A DNA stretch of 64,000 nucleotides from Ruminococcus flavefaciens (GTDB lineage: Bacteria > Bacillota > Clostridia > Oscillospirales > Ruminococcaceae). Under the pieces are notes generated by a model. It did not search any database and was not told where the DNA came from. It worked only from the letters and a program-made list of their open reading frames with translations. Positions 34,045 through 42,684 of this stretch are shown here, one piece after another. Positions within the stretch are counted from its first letter, which is position 1. Every line of letters begins with the position of its first letter. The stretch covers positions 37,619 to 101,618 of the forward strand of contig SVNH01000012.1 in assembly GCA_015067005.1 (NCBI GenBank), given 5' to 3'. The translations under genes were made by a program, and so were the position numbers.

Positions 34045-34194
34045 AGACCTTTATTGCAGAAAATGACCGCAATAAAAGTCTTGCTAAAGCTTGAAACGTA
34101 AGTTGCAGGCTCTGTCCGTCCGACAGTTCTGAGACTGTGGCAATGGCGAGGCGGACACTTGCAGTGATCTGCATAGAAGCTACTCCCTTTTACA
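34045..34194 (-). promoter_or_regulatory. Probable yybP-ykoY (Mn2+) riboswitch
   Basis: On the minus strand, about 10 nt after the start, AAAAGGGAGTAGC (34191-34179) matches the family's 5' box. A branched region follows, with TGCAG-ATCA-CTGCA, a long stem (TGTCCG with CGGACA) and an inner ACAGT/ACTGT hairpin, then TTTAGCAAGAC. It ends in a terminator of 13 bp (34045-34057 with 34069-34081) and TTTTTAT. The operon contains a type II P-ATPase, the classic partner. I could not confirm the second conserved loop, so the family name is not certain. Confidence 0.7.
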
Positions 34195-34200
34195 AACAAT

Positions 34201-34229
34201 ATTTTACCATTAAAATAGTATAATGTCAA
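34201..34229 (-). promoter_or_regulatory. Promoter of riboswitch-LRR-ATPase operon
   Basis: On the minus strand TTGACA (34229-34224), 17 bp, TAAAAT (34206-34201). Confidence 0.85.
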
Positions 34230-34409
34230 GTGGGGGGGGATTTTACATTTGTAGAATTATTACTGTTTTGGAAGCTGTTTTATGGATATTTTGACGCCTT
34301 ATAATGATATGTTGACTATAAAATGGTAACAGAAAATGGGCAATATTTACAAATTAACATTGAAGAGATAAAAAAAATATTACAATTCGAGGACTTTTTG
34401 GATATTCGC
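34230..34409. other. AT-rich spacer between divergent promoters
   Basis: No gene seen. The motif TGGATAT occurs three times around 34283, 34399 and 34419 (the last two at the lipoprotein promoter). A G-run of eight (34231-34239 region) is notable. Function unknown. Confidence 0.4.
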
Positions 34410-34438
34410 TTGAAAATATGGATATACGGTGCTATAAT
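34410..34438 (+). promoter_or_regulatory. Promoter of the lipoprotein array
   Basis: TTGAAA (34410-34415), 17 bp, TATAAT (34433-34438). The 70-nt leader contains a small GTATC-TGCGTT-GATAC hairpin. Confidence 0.85.
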
Positions 34439-34512
34439 AATATTGTTTCATTAACCCCATCATATGTACGTATCTGCGTTGATACGCTGTTCATCATGAA
34501 AGGAGATTATTC

Positions 34513-35457
34513 ATGAAAAAAAGATGTATTGCACTGATCGCTGCATTAGCGGTCGTAACAGGTTCCTTTGCAGGCTGCGGAAGAGACAGCGACAGCAGTT
34601 CATCAGACAAGAAGGCTTCAACTACTGCTGCTTCAACGACTTCATCAGTTGATGATGAGCAGTCGACCACTGATACTTCAAAAGAAAAGACTACCGGAAC
34701 TACAAAGGCTTCAACCACAAAGTCTTCCGGAAAGGCTGATGAGCTGAAGAAAAAGACTTCAGATATCACTAAGAAGGTAGATATAAGCGAAGCCAAGGGC
34801 GGAGACATCGTTGGCTCATGGAAAATGGAAGATGAGATAGACGGCTATTCCGGAAATATCATTTTCGACGAAAACGGCAAGGGCTCTATCAGAATAGACT
34901 TAGATGAAGAGATAGCTTTTGATTCAAAGGGCTCACTTGTTGCTGGTGATATGGAGATAGATTCCGAAGATATTATTTTCGACGGAAAGACTATCGACAT
35001 AAGAACAGATTTCAATATTGATGAACTGCTCGGCATGGCTGAAGATGATAAAGATAAGGAAAAGACCACAAAGGGCAGTGCTGAAAAAACTTCTATCATC
35101 AAACTTGAGCGTGTTGACGGTGATGATGATGAAGATTCCATGAACGGAGAATACAAAATCTCAGGCGGCACTCTTCAGATGCTGGTCCAGATGTTCCTTT
35201 CTGAAGCACTCTCAGGCGGCGATTCTCTTCCTGAGCTCCCGCTCCGTATCATAATTGACGACAGCAAGATCGGTATCAAACTCAATGACATCTTCGATTA
35301 TGAAGTCGACGGCGCAAAGGTAAAGCTCACTCCTATGAAGGGCTTTGAGGAAGAATTAGAAGAGATCGGTGCTGAGGATATATACTTTACCGTTGAAGAT
35401 GACGAACTTACCCTCATCAACAGTGACGGCGAGGCTATTGTATTAGCAGGCGAATAA
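34513..35457 (+). CDS. Array lipoprotein 1 (Ser/Thr linker, beta domain)
   Basis: A 314-residue lipoprotein (signal ending FAGC). A Ser/Thr/Lys-rich linker spans about residues 24-75. A beta-rich domain begins IVGSWKMEDEIDGYSGNIIFDENGKGSIRID. This G-x-W start, followed by a NG-x-GS turn, recurs in all five array members and looks lipocalin- or calycin-like. Members differ beyond that point. It is the first gene of the array; the second begins one base after its stop. Function unknown. Confidence 0.78.
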   Translation: MKKRCIALIAALAVVTGSFAGCGRDSDSSSSDKKASTTAASTTSSVDDEQSTTDTSKEKTTGTTKASTTKSSGKADELKKKTSDITKKVDISEAKGGDIVGSWKMEDEIDGYSGNIIFDENGKGSIRIDLDEEIAFDSKGSLVAGDMEIDSEDIIFDGKTIDIRTDFNIDELLGMAEDDKDKEKTTKGSAEKTSIIKLERVDGDDDEDSMNGEYKISGGTLQMLVQMFLSEALSGGDSLPELPLRIIIDDSKIGIKLNDIFDYEVDGAKVKLTPMKGFEEELEEIGAEDIYFTVEDDELTLINSDGEAIVLAGE

Positions 35458-35458
35458 T

Positions 35459-36079
35459 TTGAAAAGAATCATTTGCGGTTTTGCAGCAGTGCTCATGATC
35501 ACTGCTGCAACATCATGTGTTGAAAGGGTACCCGAAAACCGGCAGGATCAGATAATCGGTCGGTGGGACACTGAAGAAGAGGGTACTAAAGGCTGCTACA
35601 TATTCAGTGATAATGGTGTTGGCAGCATAGAAATAGATATGTCGTCAATATGGAAATTCGACGGTTCAGTCATGAAGGTCGAGGATTTCGTATTCGAGGA
35701 AAAGGACTACACTTTTCAGGAGGGAGTTCTTTCCGCAGATTACCTCGGAAAGAATTTTGTGAATATGAAAAAGAATGACGGCAATAACGATAGTATCGAA
35801 GGCTCCTATACGATCAACAGCGGTCTCGTTTATGATACCTATAAGGAGATGTATGCGAATACCGATGAGTATTCTCTCGGATTCGTGAAGGACGGAGATT
35901 CAACCAGACTTATGGTCCACAATTGCTTTACTTATGAGTATGCACCGGAGAATAATGTGCTGAAGATCATTAAAGGAACTTCACTTTTTAATAATTCCGA
36001 ATTTGAATGCCTTGTATCTGATAAGGAAATGAAGCTTTCAGTAGACGGCGCGGTTCAGGAGTTTAAAAAGGCAGGATAA
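35459..36079 (+). CDS. Array lipoprotein 2 (no linker)
   Basis: A 206-residue lipoprotein starting at TTG 35459, one base after the previous stop, so probably translationally coupled; no good ribosome site. Lipobox AATSC. It lacks the Ser/Thr linker and goes directly to IIGRWDTEEEGTKGCYIFSDNGVGSIEID. It is clearly closest to member 4, sharing YANTDxY, NCFTY and SLFNN, which implies duplication within the array. Confidence 0.75.
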   Translation: MKRIICGFAAVLMITAATSCVERVPENRQDQIIGRWDTEEEGTKGCYIFSDNGVGSIEIDMSSIWKFDGSVMKVEDFVFEEKDYTFQEGVLSADYLGKNFVNMKKNDGNNDSIEGSYTINSGLVYDTYKEMYANTDEYSLGFVKDGDSTRLMVHNCFTYEYAPENNVLKIIKGTSLFNNSEFECLVSDKEMKLSVDGAVQEFKKAG

Positions 36080-36089
36080 GGAGACAGGA

Positions 36090-36710
36090 ATGAGAAAGCC
36101 GGCGGCTGCTATTACTGCTGCGATGTTACTTGCTTCGTGCGTTTCGTGCGGGAATTCAGGCAGCAGTTCAAAAAACGAATATAATATTTCAGGAACGTGG
36201 AAGATCGAGGATAATTCTTTCAACGGCGGATACGTTTTTGATGAAGGCGGTCAGGCGAGCATTTTTATCTATCCTGATAACATTTATTTCAGCGATAATG
36301 ATCTCTGGTTCAATGACGAAAAGATACCAGCAAAGTTCGTTGAGTACGACGGAAGTCAGATGGACGTTTATTATCTTAACGGCACTGTTCTTTCTCTCGA
36401 ACGCTGCGGAAGCAGTGACGAGGAAAGCTATAACGGTGAATACGTCCTTGAGGACTGCAAGGTACGCGAATATATGGTGCAGGGACTGGGGATCACTGAT
36501 GACGATGCTGAACTCCGCGTCAATATAGAAGACGATAAATTCCGTTTCACAGTTGTTGACGCTCTGGACTATTCTTTCAACGGAAGTGAGATCGTGCTTG
36601 ACGGCAAAAACGGGATCGCAAGCAGCAAAGGTGAAGCTGTGCTTTCCGGGGATAAACTCACTATCAAACGTCAGGACGGCGGCGAAAGAGTCCTTAAAAA
36701 AGTCAAATAG
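36090..36710 (+). CDS. Array lipoprotein 3 (short linker)
   Basis: A 206-residue lipoprotein with lipobox CVSC or LASC. A very short Ser-rich linker leads to ISGTWKIEDNSFNGGYVFDEGGQASIFIY. Its downstream part (residues about 80-206) diverges from the others. AAGGAGACAGGA precedes ATG 36090, 10 bp after member 2. A small GCGC-CAT-GCGC hairpin with TTTT follows the stop and may weaken readthrough. Confidence 0.75.
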   Translation: MRKPAAAITAAMLLASCVSCGNSGSSSKNEYNISGTWKIEDNSFNGGYVFDEGGQASIFIYPDNIYFSDNDLWFNDEKIPAKFVEYDGSQMDVYYLNGTVLSLERCGSSDEESYNGEYVLEDCKVREYMVQGLGITDDDAELRVNIEDDKFRFTVVDALDYSFNGSEIVLDGKNGIASSKGEAVLSGDKLTIKRQDGGERVLKKVK

Positions 36711-36774
36711 CGCCATGCGCTTTTGAATATACAATAATCATTTTTTTACACCAAAACCAAGAAGGAGAATAATT

Positions 36775-37590
36775 ATGAAAAAACTTACTGCTATCCTTAT
36801 GAGCTGTGCTCTTATCACTTGTGCTTTTGCTTCATGCGGAAGCGACGACGACAGCAGTTCAAGCAGCAAATCAACAACCACATCAGCATCCACAACAGCT
36901 TCAGACAGCACTGATGAATCATCAGAGGCTTCATCTGAGAAGGCTTCTAAAACATCAGCATCTACAACAGCAGCTTCTACAACTAAGGCTGCTTCAACAG
37001 AGGCTACAACAAAGGCTGGTTCATCTTCAAGTTCAGCTCAGTACGAAGCTGGCAAGATAGATGAGGATATTTTAGGTATATGGGCTACTAAGGAAATGGG
37101 CTTCGACGGAAGCTATGAGTTCCTTGAGAACGGCAACGGAAGCGTTTACCTCGATTCTTCAAGCATCGTTCGTTTCGACGGCGACAAGCTTATGATGAGC
37201 AGCACTGCTATCACAGCTGATAAGTATACTTATGACAACGGTCATTTTGATTTCACTCTCAATGGTCAGAACTTCCTTACAATGGATAAGGTTGAGGGTG
37301 ACAACGCTGTCCTCGACGGTACTTATACTGTAACCGGCGGTAAGTTCTACGATCAGTTCAAGACAAACTATGCAAATACTGATGCTTATGAGTTCCGTTT
37401 CGTAGTTGACGGCGATAAGTCAAAGATGTGCCTCATGAACTGCTTCACATACTCAGCTGACGGTGAGAATTTATGCATCGACAAGGGCGCTTCACTCTTC
37501 AATAACAAGAGCCTCAAGTACACTCTCGACGGAGATAAGCTTACTTTCACTGTTGGAAGTCTCAAGCAGGAACTCACAAAGCAGTCCTGA
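36775..37590 (+). CDS. Array lipoprotein 4 (long Ser/Thr linker)
   Basis: A 271-residue lipoprotein with lipobox FASC. A linker of about 70 residues is almost only Ser, Thr, Ala and Lys, followed by ILGIWATKEMGFDGSYEFLENGNGSVYLD. It shares with member 2 the segments YANTDAY, FVVDGDKSK, NCFTY and KGASLFNNK. AAGGAGAATAATT precedes ATG. It has a 65-nt gap upstream. Confidence 0.78.
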   Translation: MKKLTAILMSCALITCAFASCGSDDDSSSSSKSTTTSASTTASDSTDESSEASSEKASKTSASTTAASTTKAASTEATTKAGSSSSSAQYEAGKIDEDILGIWATKEMGFDGSYEFLENGNGSVYLDSSSIVRFDGDKLMMSSTAITADKYTYDNGHFDFTLNGQNFLTMDKVEGDNAVLDGTYTVTGGKFYDQFKTNYANTDAYEFRFVVDGDKSKMCLMNCFTYSADGENLCIDKGASLFNNKSLKYTLDGDKLTFTVGSLKQELTKQS

Positions 37591-37622
37591 TCTGAGGATG
37601 AAATGCTTTTAAGGAGAATAAA

Positions 37623-38474
37623 ATGAAAAGATTAGCAGCTATCATTGCTTCATGTATGATAATAACCGGTGCTTTTGCTTCCTGCGGAAGCAAGAGCAGT
37701 GATTCATCATCTTCTTCATCTGCTGAGACCTCATCTGCTGCCTCATCTGCTGCCTCTTCGGATGCTTCCGAAGAGACTACCGAGGATCAGTCAGAAGCTT
37801 CTTCAACAGGTACGACATCAAAGGCTACAACAGAAGCAGTTACAACAAAGGCAGCTTCAACTAAAGCAAGTACAACAACCAGCAGTTCCGGTATCAGCGA
37901 TATTACAACAGAAAAGAAGGAGACACCTTCTGTTGATACTTCTGAACTCAAGGGCGGTAATGTCGTTGGAAAATGGAAGGTCCAAGATGATTATGATGAG
38001 GATATGGTCTTTGAATTCAAAGCGGACGGAACTATCACTTTTTCAGCAGATATGTCCGATATGCTGACATTCAAGAATGGCAAGGCAGTTATCAGCGATA
38101 CTTTAGAAGCTGATACCACATTCGACGGAACAACTTGTACTGTAAGATATATGGGTGAGGATTTCATCATCATGAAGAGAACGTCCGGCGAGACTTCAAC
38201 TACTGATATGTCGGGCGAATATACCGTAACAGGCGGAGAGTTCTTAGGTTTTTCCGGCGAAACGGGTTCAGAACTGAAGATCACTATTTCCGGCGAAAAA
38301 ACTTTCATGGAAACTGATACATTCGGAAAGTATACAACAGACGGAAATAAGCTTACTGTTTCAGAAGGAAGCAGTGTAGATTATACCCAGACACTTACTT
38401 ATGGTGTCATCGGCAACAAGTTTGTGACTGTTGATGAATACGGAAATGTTGACGAAATGGTGAGAGCTGATTAA
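37623..38474 (+). CDS. Array lipoprotein 5 (long Ser/Thr linker)
   Basis: A 283-residue lipoprotein with a signal peptide almost identical to member 4 (ending GAFASCG) and a long Ser/Thr/Ala linker (about 22-95). Domain start VVGKWKVQDDYDEDMVFEFKADGTITFSAD. The downstream half is closer to member 1 than to members 2 and 4. AAGGAG precedes ATG. The next gene begins 12 bp later. Confidence 0.78.
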   Translation: MKRLAAIIASCMIITGAFASCGSKSSDSSSSSSAETSSAASSAASSDASEETTEDQSEASSTGTTSKATTEAVTTKAASTKASTTTSSSGISDITTEKKETPSVDTSELKGGNVVGKWKVQDDYDEDMVFEFKADGTITFSADMSDMLTFKNGKAVISDTLEADTTFDGTTCTVRYMGEDFIIMKRTSGETSTTDMSGEYTVTGGEFLGFSGETGSELKITISGEKTFMETDTFGKYTTDGNKLTVSEGSSVDYTQTLTYGVIGNKFVTVDEYGNVDEMVRAD

Positions 38475-38486
38475 GGGTATAGAATT

Positions 38487-39806
38487 ATGATAGCGCAGAT
38501 ATTTCTGCAAATTTTACTTATTATTCTTAATGCATTCTTTGCTTTTGCAGAAACTTCAGTATTGTCTGTGAGCGATTCCAGACTTGATAAGCTTGCAGCA
38601 GGCGGCGGAAAGCGTGAACGGAGACTAAAAAAGCTTGCCGGGAACGAAAGAAGACTGCTTGCAGCTATGCATAGTGCTGTTATGCTTACATCGCTTGTTG
38701 CTGCGGCTTTTGCGGCAAGAGCCTTTTCAGGAAAGCTTTCCGAAAAGCTTCTGAAGCTTGATATTGAGATCTCTGAAAGCGTTGCCTTAAATGTTTCTTT
38801 AATAATCATTACGCTGATACTTTCGGTGCTGATATTAGTGTTTGGAAGTATCATCCCAAGGCGTATTGCAATGAAGGATCCGGAAAAATACGCGCTGCGC
38901 GTCAGTTCGGCAGTAGTCATAACGATGATCGTTATGGCTCCGCTTGTTGTTTTGACCGGGATCATTTCTAACGGTATACTGCGGCTTATTGGAATTGATC
39001 CGCAGGCTGTTGAGGAAACCGTCACCGAAGAGGAGATCCTTATGATGTCGGATGCGGGCGCTGAAAAGGGTACTATTGATGAGGATGAAAACCGTATCAT
39101 AAAGAATGTTTTCGCCTTTGACGATATGACCGCCGGACAGGTCTGCACTCATCGTACCGAGGTATCGGTGCTGTGGGATGCGGATGATATTGAGGTCTGG
39201 GAAGAGACTATACACCGGACAAGACACTCTGTATTTCCGGTGTGCGGAGAGAGCGTTGATAACGTTATTGGTGTTCTTGACGCTAAGGACTATTTCCGTC
39301 TCGATGACAAAAGTCGCGAAAATATCATGAAAAATGCTGTCCGCGAGCCTTATTTCGTACATGAGAATATGAAGGCGGACAGGCTTTTTGAACAGATGAA
39401 ACAGAGCGGTTCGGATCATTTTGCTGTGGTCGTTGACGAATACGGCGGAATGAGCGGCATTATTACGGTCACCGATCTTGTTGAACAGCTTGTCGGCGAA
39501 TTTTCCGATGACGAGGATGATATTCCTCAGCCGCATATGGAAAAGGTCGGCGATAATACATGGATCATTCCCGGTGCGACCTCTGTTGCGGATGTCAGTG
39601 ATGAACTTGATATAGTTCTGCCTGCTGAAAAGTATGAGACATTCGGCGGATACGTTATAGCTGAGCTTGGAGATATTCCGCGCGATGGCACAAAGATCTC
39701 TTTTGAAGCGGATGGTCTTAATATCGAGGTCATCGAGATAAGACATCACAGGATAGAGTCCTGCCGCGTAGAAAAAAAGACTCCGTCTGATACGGAGTCC
39801 GAATAA
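38487..39806 (+). CDS. CNNM/CorC-type membrane protein with CBS domains
   Basis: A 439-residue protein: an N-terminal DUF21 (CNNM) transmembrane domain with three to four helices (about 1-160), paired CBS domains (about 200-335), and a C-terminal CorC_HlyC domain (about 350-430). Family members are linked to Mg2+ or other divalent cation extrusion and resistance, not haemolysis as the old name implies. It sits in the same direction right behind the lipoprotein array and ends at a strong terminator. Confidence 0.88.
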   Translation: MIAQIFLQILLIILNAFFAFAETSVLSVSDSRLDKLAAGGGKRERRLKKLAGNERRLLAAMHSAVMLTSLVAAAFAARAFSGKLSEKLLKLDIEISESVALNVSLIIITLILSVLILVFGSIIPRRIAMKDPEKYALRVSSAVVITMIVMAPLVVLTGIISNGILRLIGIDPQAVEETVTEEEILMMSDAGAEKGTIDEDENRIIKNVFAFDDMTAGQVCTHRTEVSVLWDADDIEVWEETIHRTRHSVFPVCGESVDNVIGVLDAKDYFRLDDKSRENIMKNAVREPYFVHENMKADRLFEQMKQSGSDHFAVVVDEYGGMSGIITVTDLVEQLVGEFSDDEDDIPQPHMEKVGDNTWIIPGATSVADVSDELDIVLPAEKYETFGGYVIAELGDIPRDGTKISFEADGLNIEVIEIRHHRIESCRVEKKTPSDTESE

Positions 39807-39811
39807 AAAAT

Positions 39812-39843
39812 AACCGTCCAAGTTTTGCTTGGACGGTTTCTTT
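39812..39843. terminator. Bidirectional terminator
   Basis: Stem AACCGTCCAAG (39812-39822) with CTTGGACGGTT (39828-39838), 5-nt loop, T-rich on the plus side and a short A/T tail on the minus side. It separates two convergent genes. Confidence 0.87.
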
Positions 39844-39850
39844 TATATTA

Positions 39851-40864
39851 TCAGTTTGCGTTGTTGCCAGCCTGAGCGCCCTGCTGCTGATTAGCTGCGG
39901 CGTTGTTATTGTTGTTAGCGCCAGCCTGAGCGCCCTGCTGTTGATTAGCTGCGGCGTTGTTATTGTTGTTGGCGCCAGCCTGAGCACCTTGCTGCTGATC
40001 AGCTGCGGCGTTATTGTTGTTAGCCCCTGCCTGAGCGCCGCCCTGCTGTGCATTATTACCGTTGGCGTTATTGTTTGCATTTGCGTTAGCGTTGTTGTTC
40101 TGACCTGCTGCTGCAACTACTACCTTTATTGTAGCTTCCTGCTTTGGATCCTTCTTGGATGAGAGAGTTACGTAGCATTCGCCGCTTGACATACCGGTTA
40201 CATTGCCGTATGCGTCAACAGTTGCGATCTTAGTATCGCTTGAAGTCCATACTTCATCCTCTTCTGCGGAGCCTGCCGGATACTGCTGAACAAAAGCGAG
40301 GTCTGATGTACCGATGTCTATGTAGAGGCTGTACTTATCAAGCTTGAATCCGTTCGGATCGTTAGCGCCTGTAACGACAGCTGTTGTAGTCACCATTGTG
40401 ATCTCAGGAACGGTAGTCTGTGTTACGATAGTTGTTGAAGATGTAGCCGTAGTAGTTTCAACAGTAGTGGTGCTTCCGCCGCCGCCTCCATGTGAGCAGG
40501 CTTTAGCGAGCAGAATCACGAGAAGAAGTACGATGAATGCGATGATGCACAGACCGCCGAGCTGTCTTTTGCGGAGAGTATCGCGTGAAACTTTTCTTCT
40601 GCGCTGACCGTTATTGCTGCGCGGACGGTAATTTCCGCTGTTGTAGTTATAATTATTATATCCGCCGTAGTTATTGCCGTTAGGATAGCCGTTGTTAGGC
40701 CGCTGAGGATAACCGTTATTAGGATGTCCTCCGCCGTATCCTCCGTTCTGCATACCGTTATCGTAGCTGTTCTGCTGGCGGTTATTATTGCTGTAATCAG
40801 GATTATATCCGGAATATCCGTTGTTGGAGTCTTCGTTGTTGAATCCGTTATAATTATTGTCCAT
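39851..40864 (-). CDS. Asn-rich membrane protein with Ig-like (Big_2) domain and Gln/Asn repeats
   Basis: A 337-residue protein. The N-terminal third (1-75) is Asn/Gly/Tyr-rich and cytoplasmic, followed by basic residues and one transmembrane helix (about 92-108). A Thr-rich linker (about 115-150) leads to a Big_2-like domain (about 155-235, with KIATVDAYGNVTGMSSGECYV). The C-terminus repeats GAQAGANNNNNAAANQQQ three and a half times. I start at ATG 40864 (AAGGAAGG upstream). Function unknown; the layout suggests a cell-surface protein anchored from the inside. Confidence 0.82.
   Translation of the reverse strand: MDNNYNGFNNEDSNNGYSGYNPDYSNNNRQQNSYDNGMQNGGYGGGHPNNGYPQRPNNGYPNGNNYGGYNNYNYNSGNYRPRSNNGQRRRKVSRDTLRKRQLGGLCIIAFIVLLLVILLAKACSHGGGGGSTTTVETTTATSSTTIVTQTTVPEITMVTTTAVVTGANDPNGFKLDKYSLYIDIGTSDLAFVQQYPAGSAEEDEVWTSSDTKIATVDAYGNVTGMSSGECYVTLSSKKDPKQEATIKVVVAAAGQNNNANANANNNANGNNAQQGGAQAGANNNNAAADQQQGAQAGANNNNNAAANQQQGAQAGANNNNNAAANQQQGAQAGNNAN
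39854..40045 (-). repeat. 54-bp coding tandem repeat
   Basis: Three full and one partial copies of a unit coding for the 18-residue Gln/Ala/Asn motif. The DNA copies are nearly identical, with one 51-bp copy, showing recent expansion or slippage. It is in frame. Confidence 0.85.
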
Positions 40865-40930
40865 TTTTTCTGATCCCTTCCTTATATAATAGATCTTCGG
40901 GAGATCTGAGGGTACAAACACCCTGATAAC

Positions 40931-40959
40931 ATTATATCACAGTAAAGTCATCTTGTCAC
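40931..40959 (-). promoter_or_regulatory. Promoter of the Asn-rich protein
   Basis: On the minus strand GTGACA (40959-40954), 17 bp, TATAAT (40936-40931). Confidence 0.8.
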
Positions 40960-41038
40960 GTATTTTTACAAAGCTTTTTTATTTTTTAACACATTGCCCT
41001 ATAATTCGCACTGATTTTGGACGTATTCAACAAAAAAA

Positions 41039-41073
41039 GTCCGGCAAATCAGGCTAAAGCCACATTGCCGGAC
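41039..41073 (-). terminator. Terminator after the solute-binding protein
   Basis: Outer stem GTCCGGCAA (41039-41047) with TTGCCGGAC (41065-41073), inner GGCT-AA-AGCC, followed on the minus strand by TTTTTTTG. Confidence 0.87.
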
Positions 41074-41080
41074 ATGATTT

Positions 41081-42481
41081 TTATTTATTGAAAGCCTCGA
41101 TCTCCTTGTCGATCACCGGCTTAACGTAGTCGCGGAGTTTCTCCCATGTATCGACAGGCTCGGCAGGCTCGAGAAGAGCAGTCGTGAGGTTTTCCATAGC
41201 ACCTCTTGTATCATAGGTGTATTCGCCGTAGCTGTGCATTTTTTCGCCCATACCGTAAGCGAAGTCGTTAGCAGGGGTGAACTTCGATGTGTCAAGGTAG
41301 GACTGTATTGCATCATATTGTTCTTCGGTAATGAACGCTTCGGGGGTTCCGAGGATAGAGTTCTTTGCAGTGAGTGCCTTCTGCTTTGCGGCATCGAGAT
41401 ATTTCTGATCCTTTGCTGCATATCGTTCGCACATTATATATGTTGCAACCCCCTTTGCTTTTTTGGAATTAGCAACGAGCATTTTAGCGTTAATATCGCA
41501 GGTGATGCAGTATTTGTCAGCGTCCGGAGCTTTAGGGAACGGAACTACCATAAGGTCCATATCCGGGTTATTTGCGTTGGATTCCGCAATAGACCAGTCC
41601 TTTGAAGCAAAGAAGAGAGTAGCGCCGTTGCTTGGAAAGCTTGATTTCCATTTAGGATTATACAGACTTTTTGCAGCGATATCCTGCATGAGGAGCTCAG
41701 CCTTTTCGATTGAAGGATCGGAGAGGTTGCTGGAGAATTTCTTGCCGTCGTAGAGCACGACATTCTTTCCGGTAGACTGGAGCAGAGCCTGTCCGAAATC
41801 GCCGGTGATGCCGTATCTTGATAAAGGCGGAACCTTGGAAGTGAATTTTTCCATCATTTCCATGAAGATGTCCCAGTTCCACTGATCGTTCTGATAGAGC
41901 TCATAGGGATCTGCAAGTTCCTCTTCCTGCATGAGTTTTCGGCTGTAAGTTATCATGAAAGGACTTGAAAGCTTATATGGTATCACATAGTGCTTGCCGT
42001 TATATGCATATGATTCGATAGTTCCTTTCATATCGTCCCAGAGTCCGCTGATATTCATTCCGAGTTCATCGTATACATCATCGAGCGGCGCGAACTGGTT
42101 CCGCATAACACCGCTTGGAACGGCGCTTGCATCGTATGGGAACATATCAACTTCCTCGCCGGCATTCAGCATCTCGCTGAGCTTTGTAAGCATTTCGCCG
42201 GATGAGGTCTGAACGTATTTCACCTTGCCGCCGTAGTTATCCTCAAATACTGCGAGTGCAGCCGGACGTTCCTCGTTCGGCGACTGCGGATTGAGGTCAT
42301 AATCAGCAAGCCATGTTATTTCCATAGGGTTGCCAAGATTCACAGGTTCGGTAGTTATTACCTGAGTTGTAGGTGCTGTGCTTGAATCGTCACTGCCGGA
42401 AGACTTGCTGCACGAATATGCACACGCAAGCATTGAAGACAGTGCAAGTACAGCCGCAGCGGATCTTGATATATTCTTCAT
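41081..42481 (-). CDS. ABC-type extracellular solute-binding lipoprotein (family 1)
   Basis: A 466-residue lipoprotein with N-terminal signal (lipobox region ACAYSC), a Thr/Ser linker and a type 1 periplasmic-binding fold (about 50-460). Features such as LTKLSEMLNAGEEVDMFPYDASA, the aromatic WNWDIFMEMMEKF and GVATYIMCERYA fit carbohydrate-binding proteins. No permease or ATPase lies next to it, so the transporter is elsewhere. The start at 42481 follows AAGGAG. The ligand cannot be read. Confidence 0.85.
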   Translation of the reverse strand: MKNISRSAAAVLALSSMLACAYSCSKSSGSDDSSTAPTTQVITTEPVNLGNPMEITWLADYDLNPQSPNEERPAALAVFEDNYGGKVKYVQTSSGEMLTKLSEMLNAGEEVDMFPYDASAVPSGVMRNQFAPLDDVYDELGMNISGLWDDMKGTIESYAYNGKHYVIPYKLSSPFMITYSRKLMQEEELADPYELYQNDQWNWDIFMEMMEKFTSKVPPLSRYGITGDFGQALLQSTGKNVVLYDGKKFSSNLSDPSIEKAELLMQDIAAKSLYNPKWKSSFPSNGATLFFASKDWSIAESNANNPDMDLMVVPFPKAPDADKYCITCDINAKMLVANSKKAKGVATYIMCERYAAKDQKYLDAAKQKALTAKNSILGTPEAFITEEQYDAIQSYLDTSKFTPANDFAYGMGEKMHSYGEYTYDTRGAMENLTTALLEPAEPVDTWEKLRDYVKPVIDKEIEAFNK

Positions 42482-42545
42482 TATGCTGAAGACTCCTTCC
42501 ATAAGCCGCATTATCTCTCATATATATGCGGTCATAATCATATCA

Positions 42546-42575
42546 ATTATACTATAAATATAGTGAGAATGTCAA
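42546..42575 (-). promoter_or_regulatory. Promoter of the solute-binding protein
   Basis: On the minus strand TTGACA (42575-42570), 18 bp, TATAAT (42551-42546). Divergent from the rimP promoter. Confidence 0.85.
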
Positions 42576-42655
42576 GAGCGGAGCTTCAAAAACGTCTGCG
42601 CGGGAGAAAAAGCCGACAAAAACATGGAAAAATAGAAAAAATTTCCGAAAAACAC

Positions 42656-42684
42656 TTGATTTTTCAGAAAAAGAGTGGTATAAT
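42656..42684 (+). promoter_or_regulatory. Promoter of the rimP-nusA-infB operon
   Basis: TTGATT (42656-42661), 17 bp, TATAAT (42679-42684). A hairpin, 42708-42718 with 42721-42731, sits early in the leader; no T-run follows, so it is not a plain terminator and may stabilise or attenuate. Confidence 0.8.

Noticed and set aside
39779..39798. Hairpin GACTCCGT/ACGGAGTC at the end of the CNNM gene
   Set aside because: It lies within the coding end and has no following T-run; the real terminator is at 39812.
39854..40045. Repeat array that could look like CRISPR
   Set aside because: The units are contiguous, in frame and coding, with no unique spacers.
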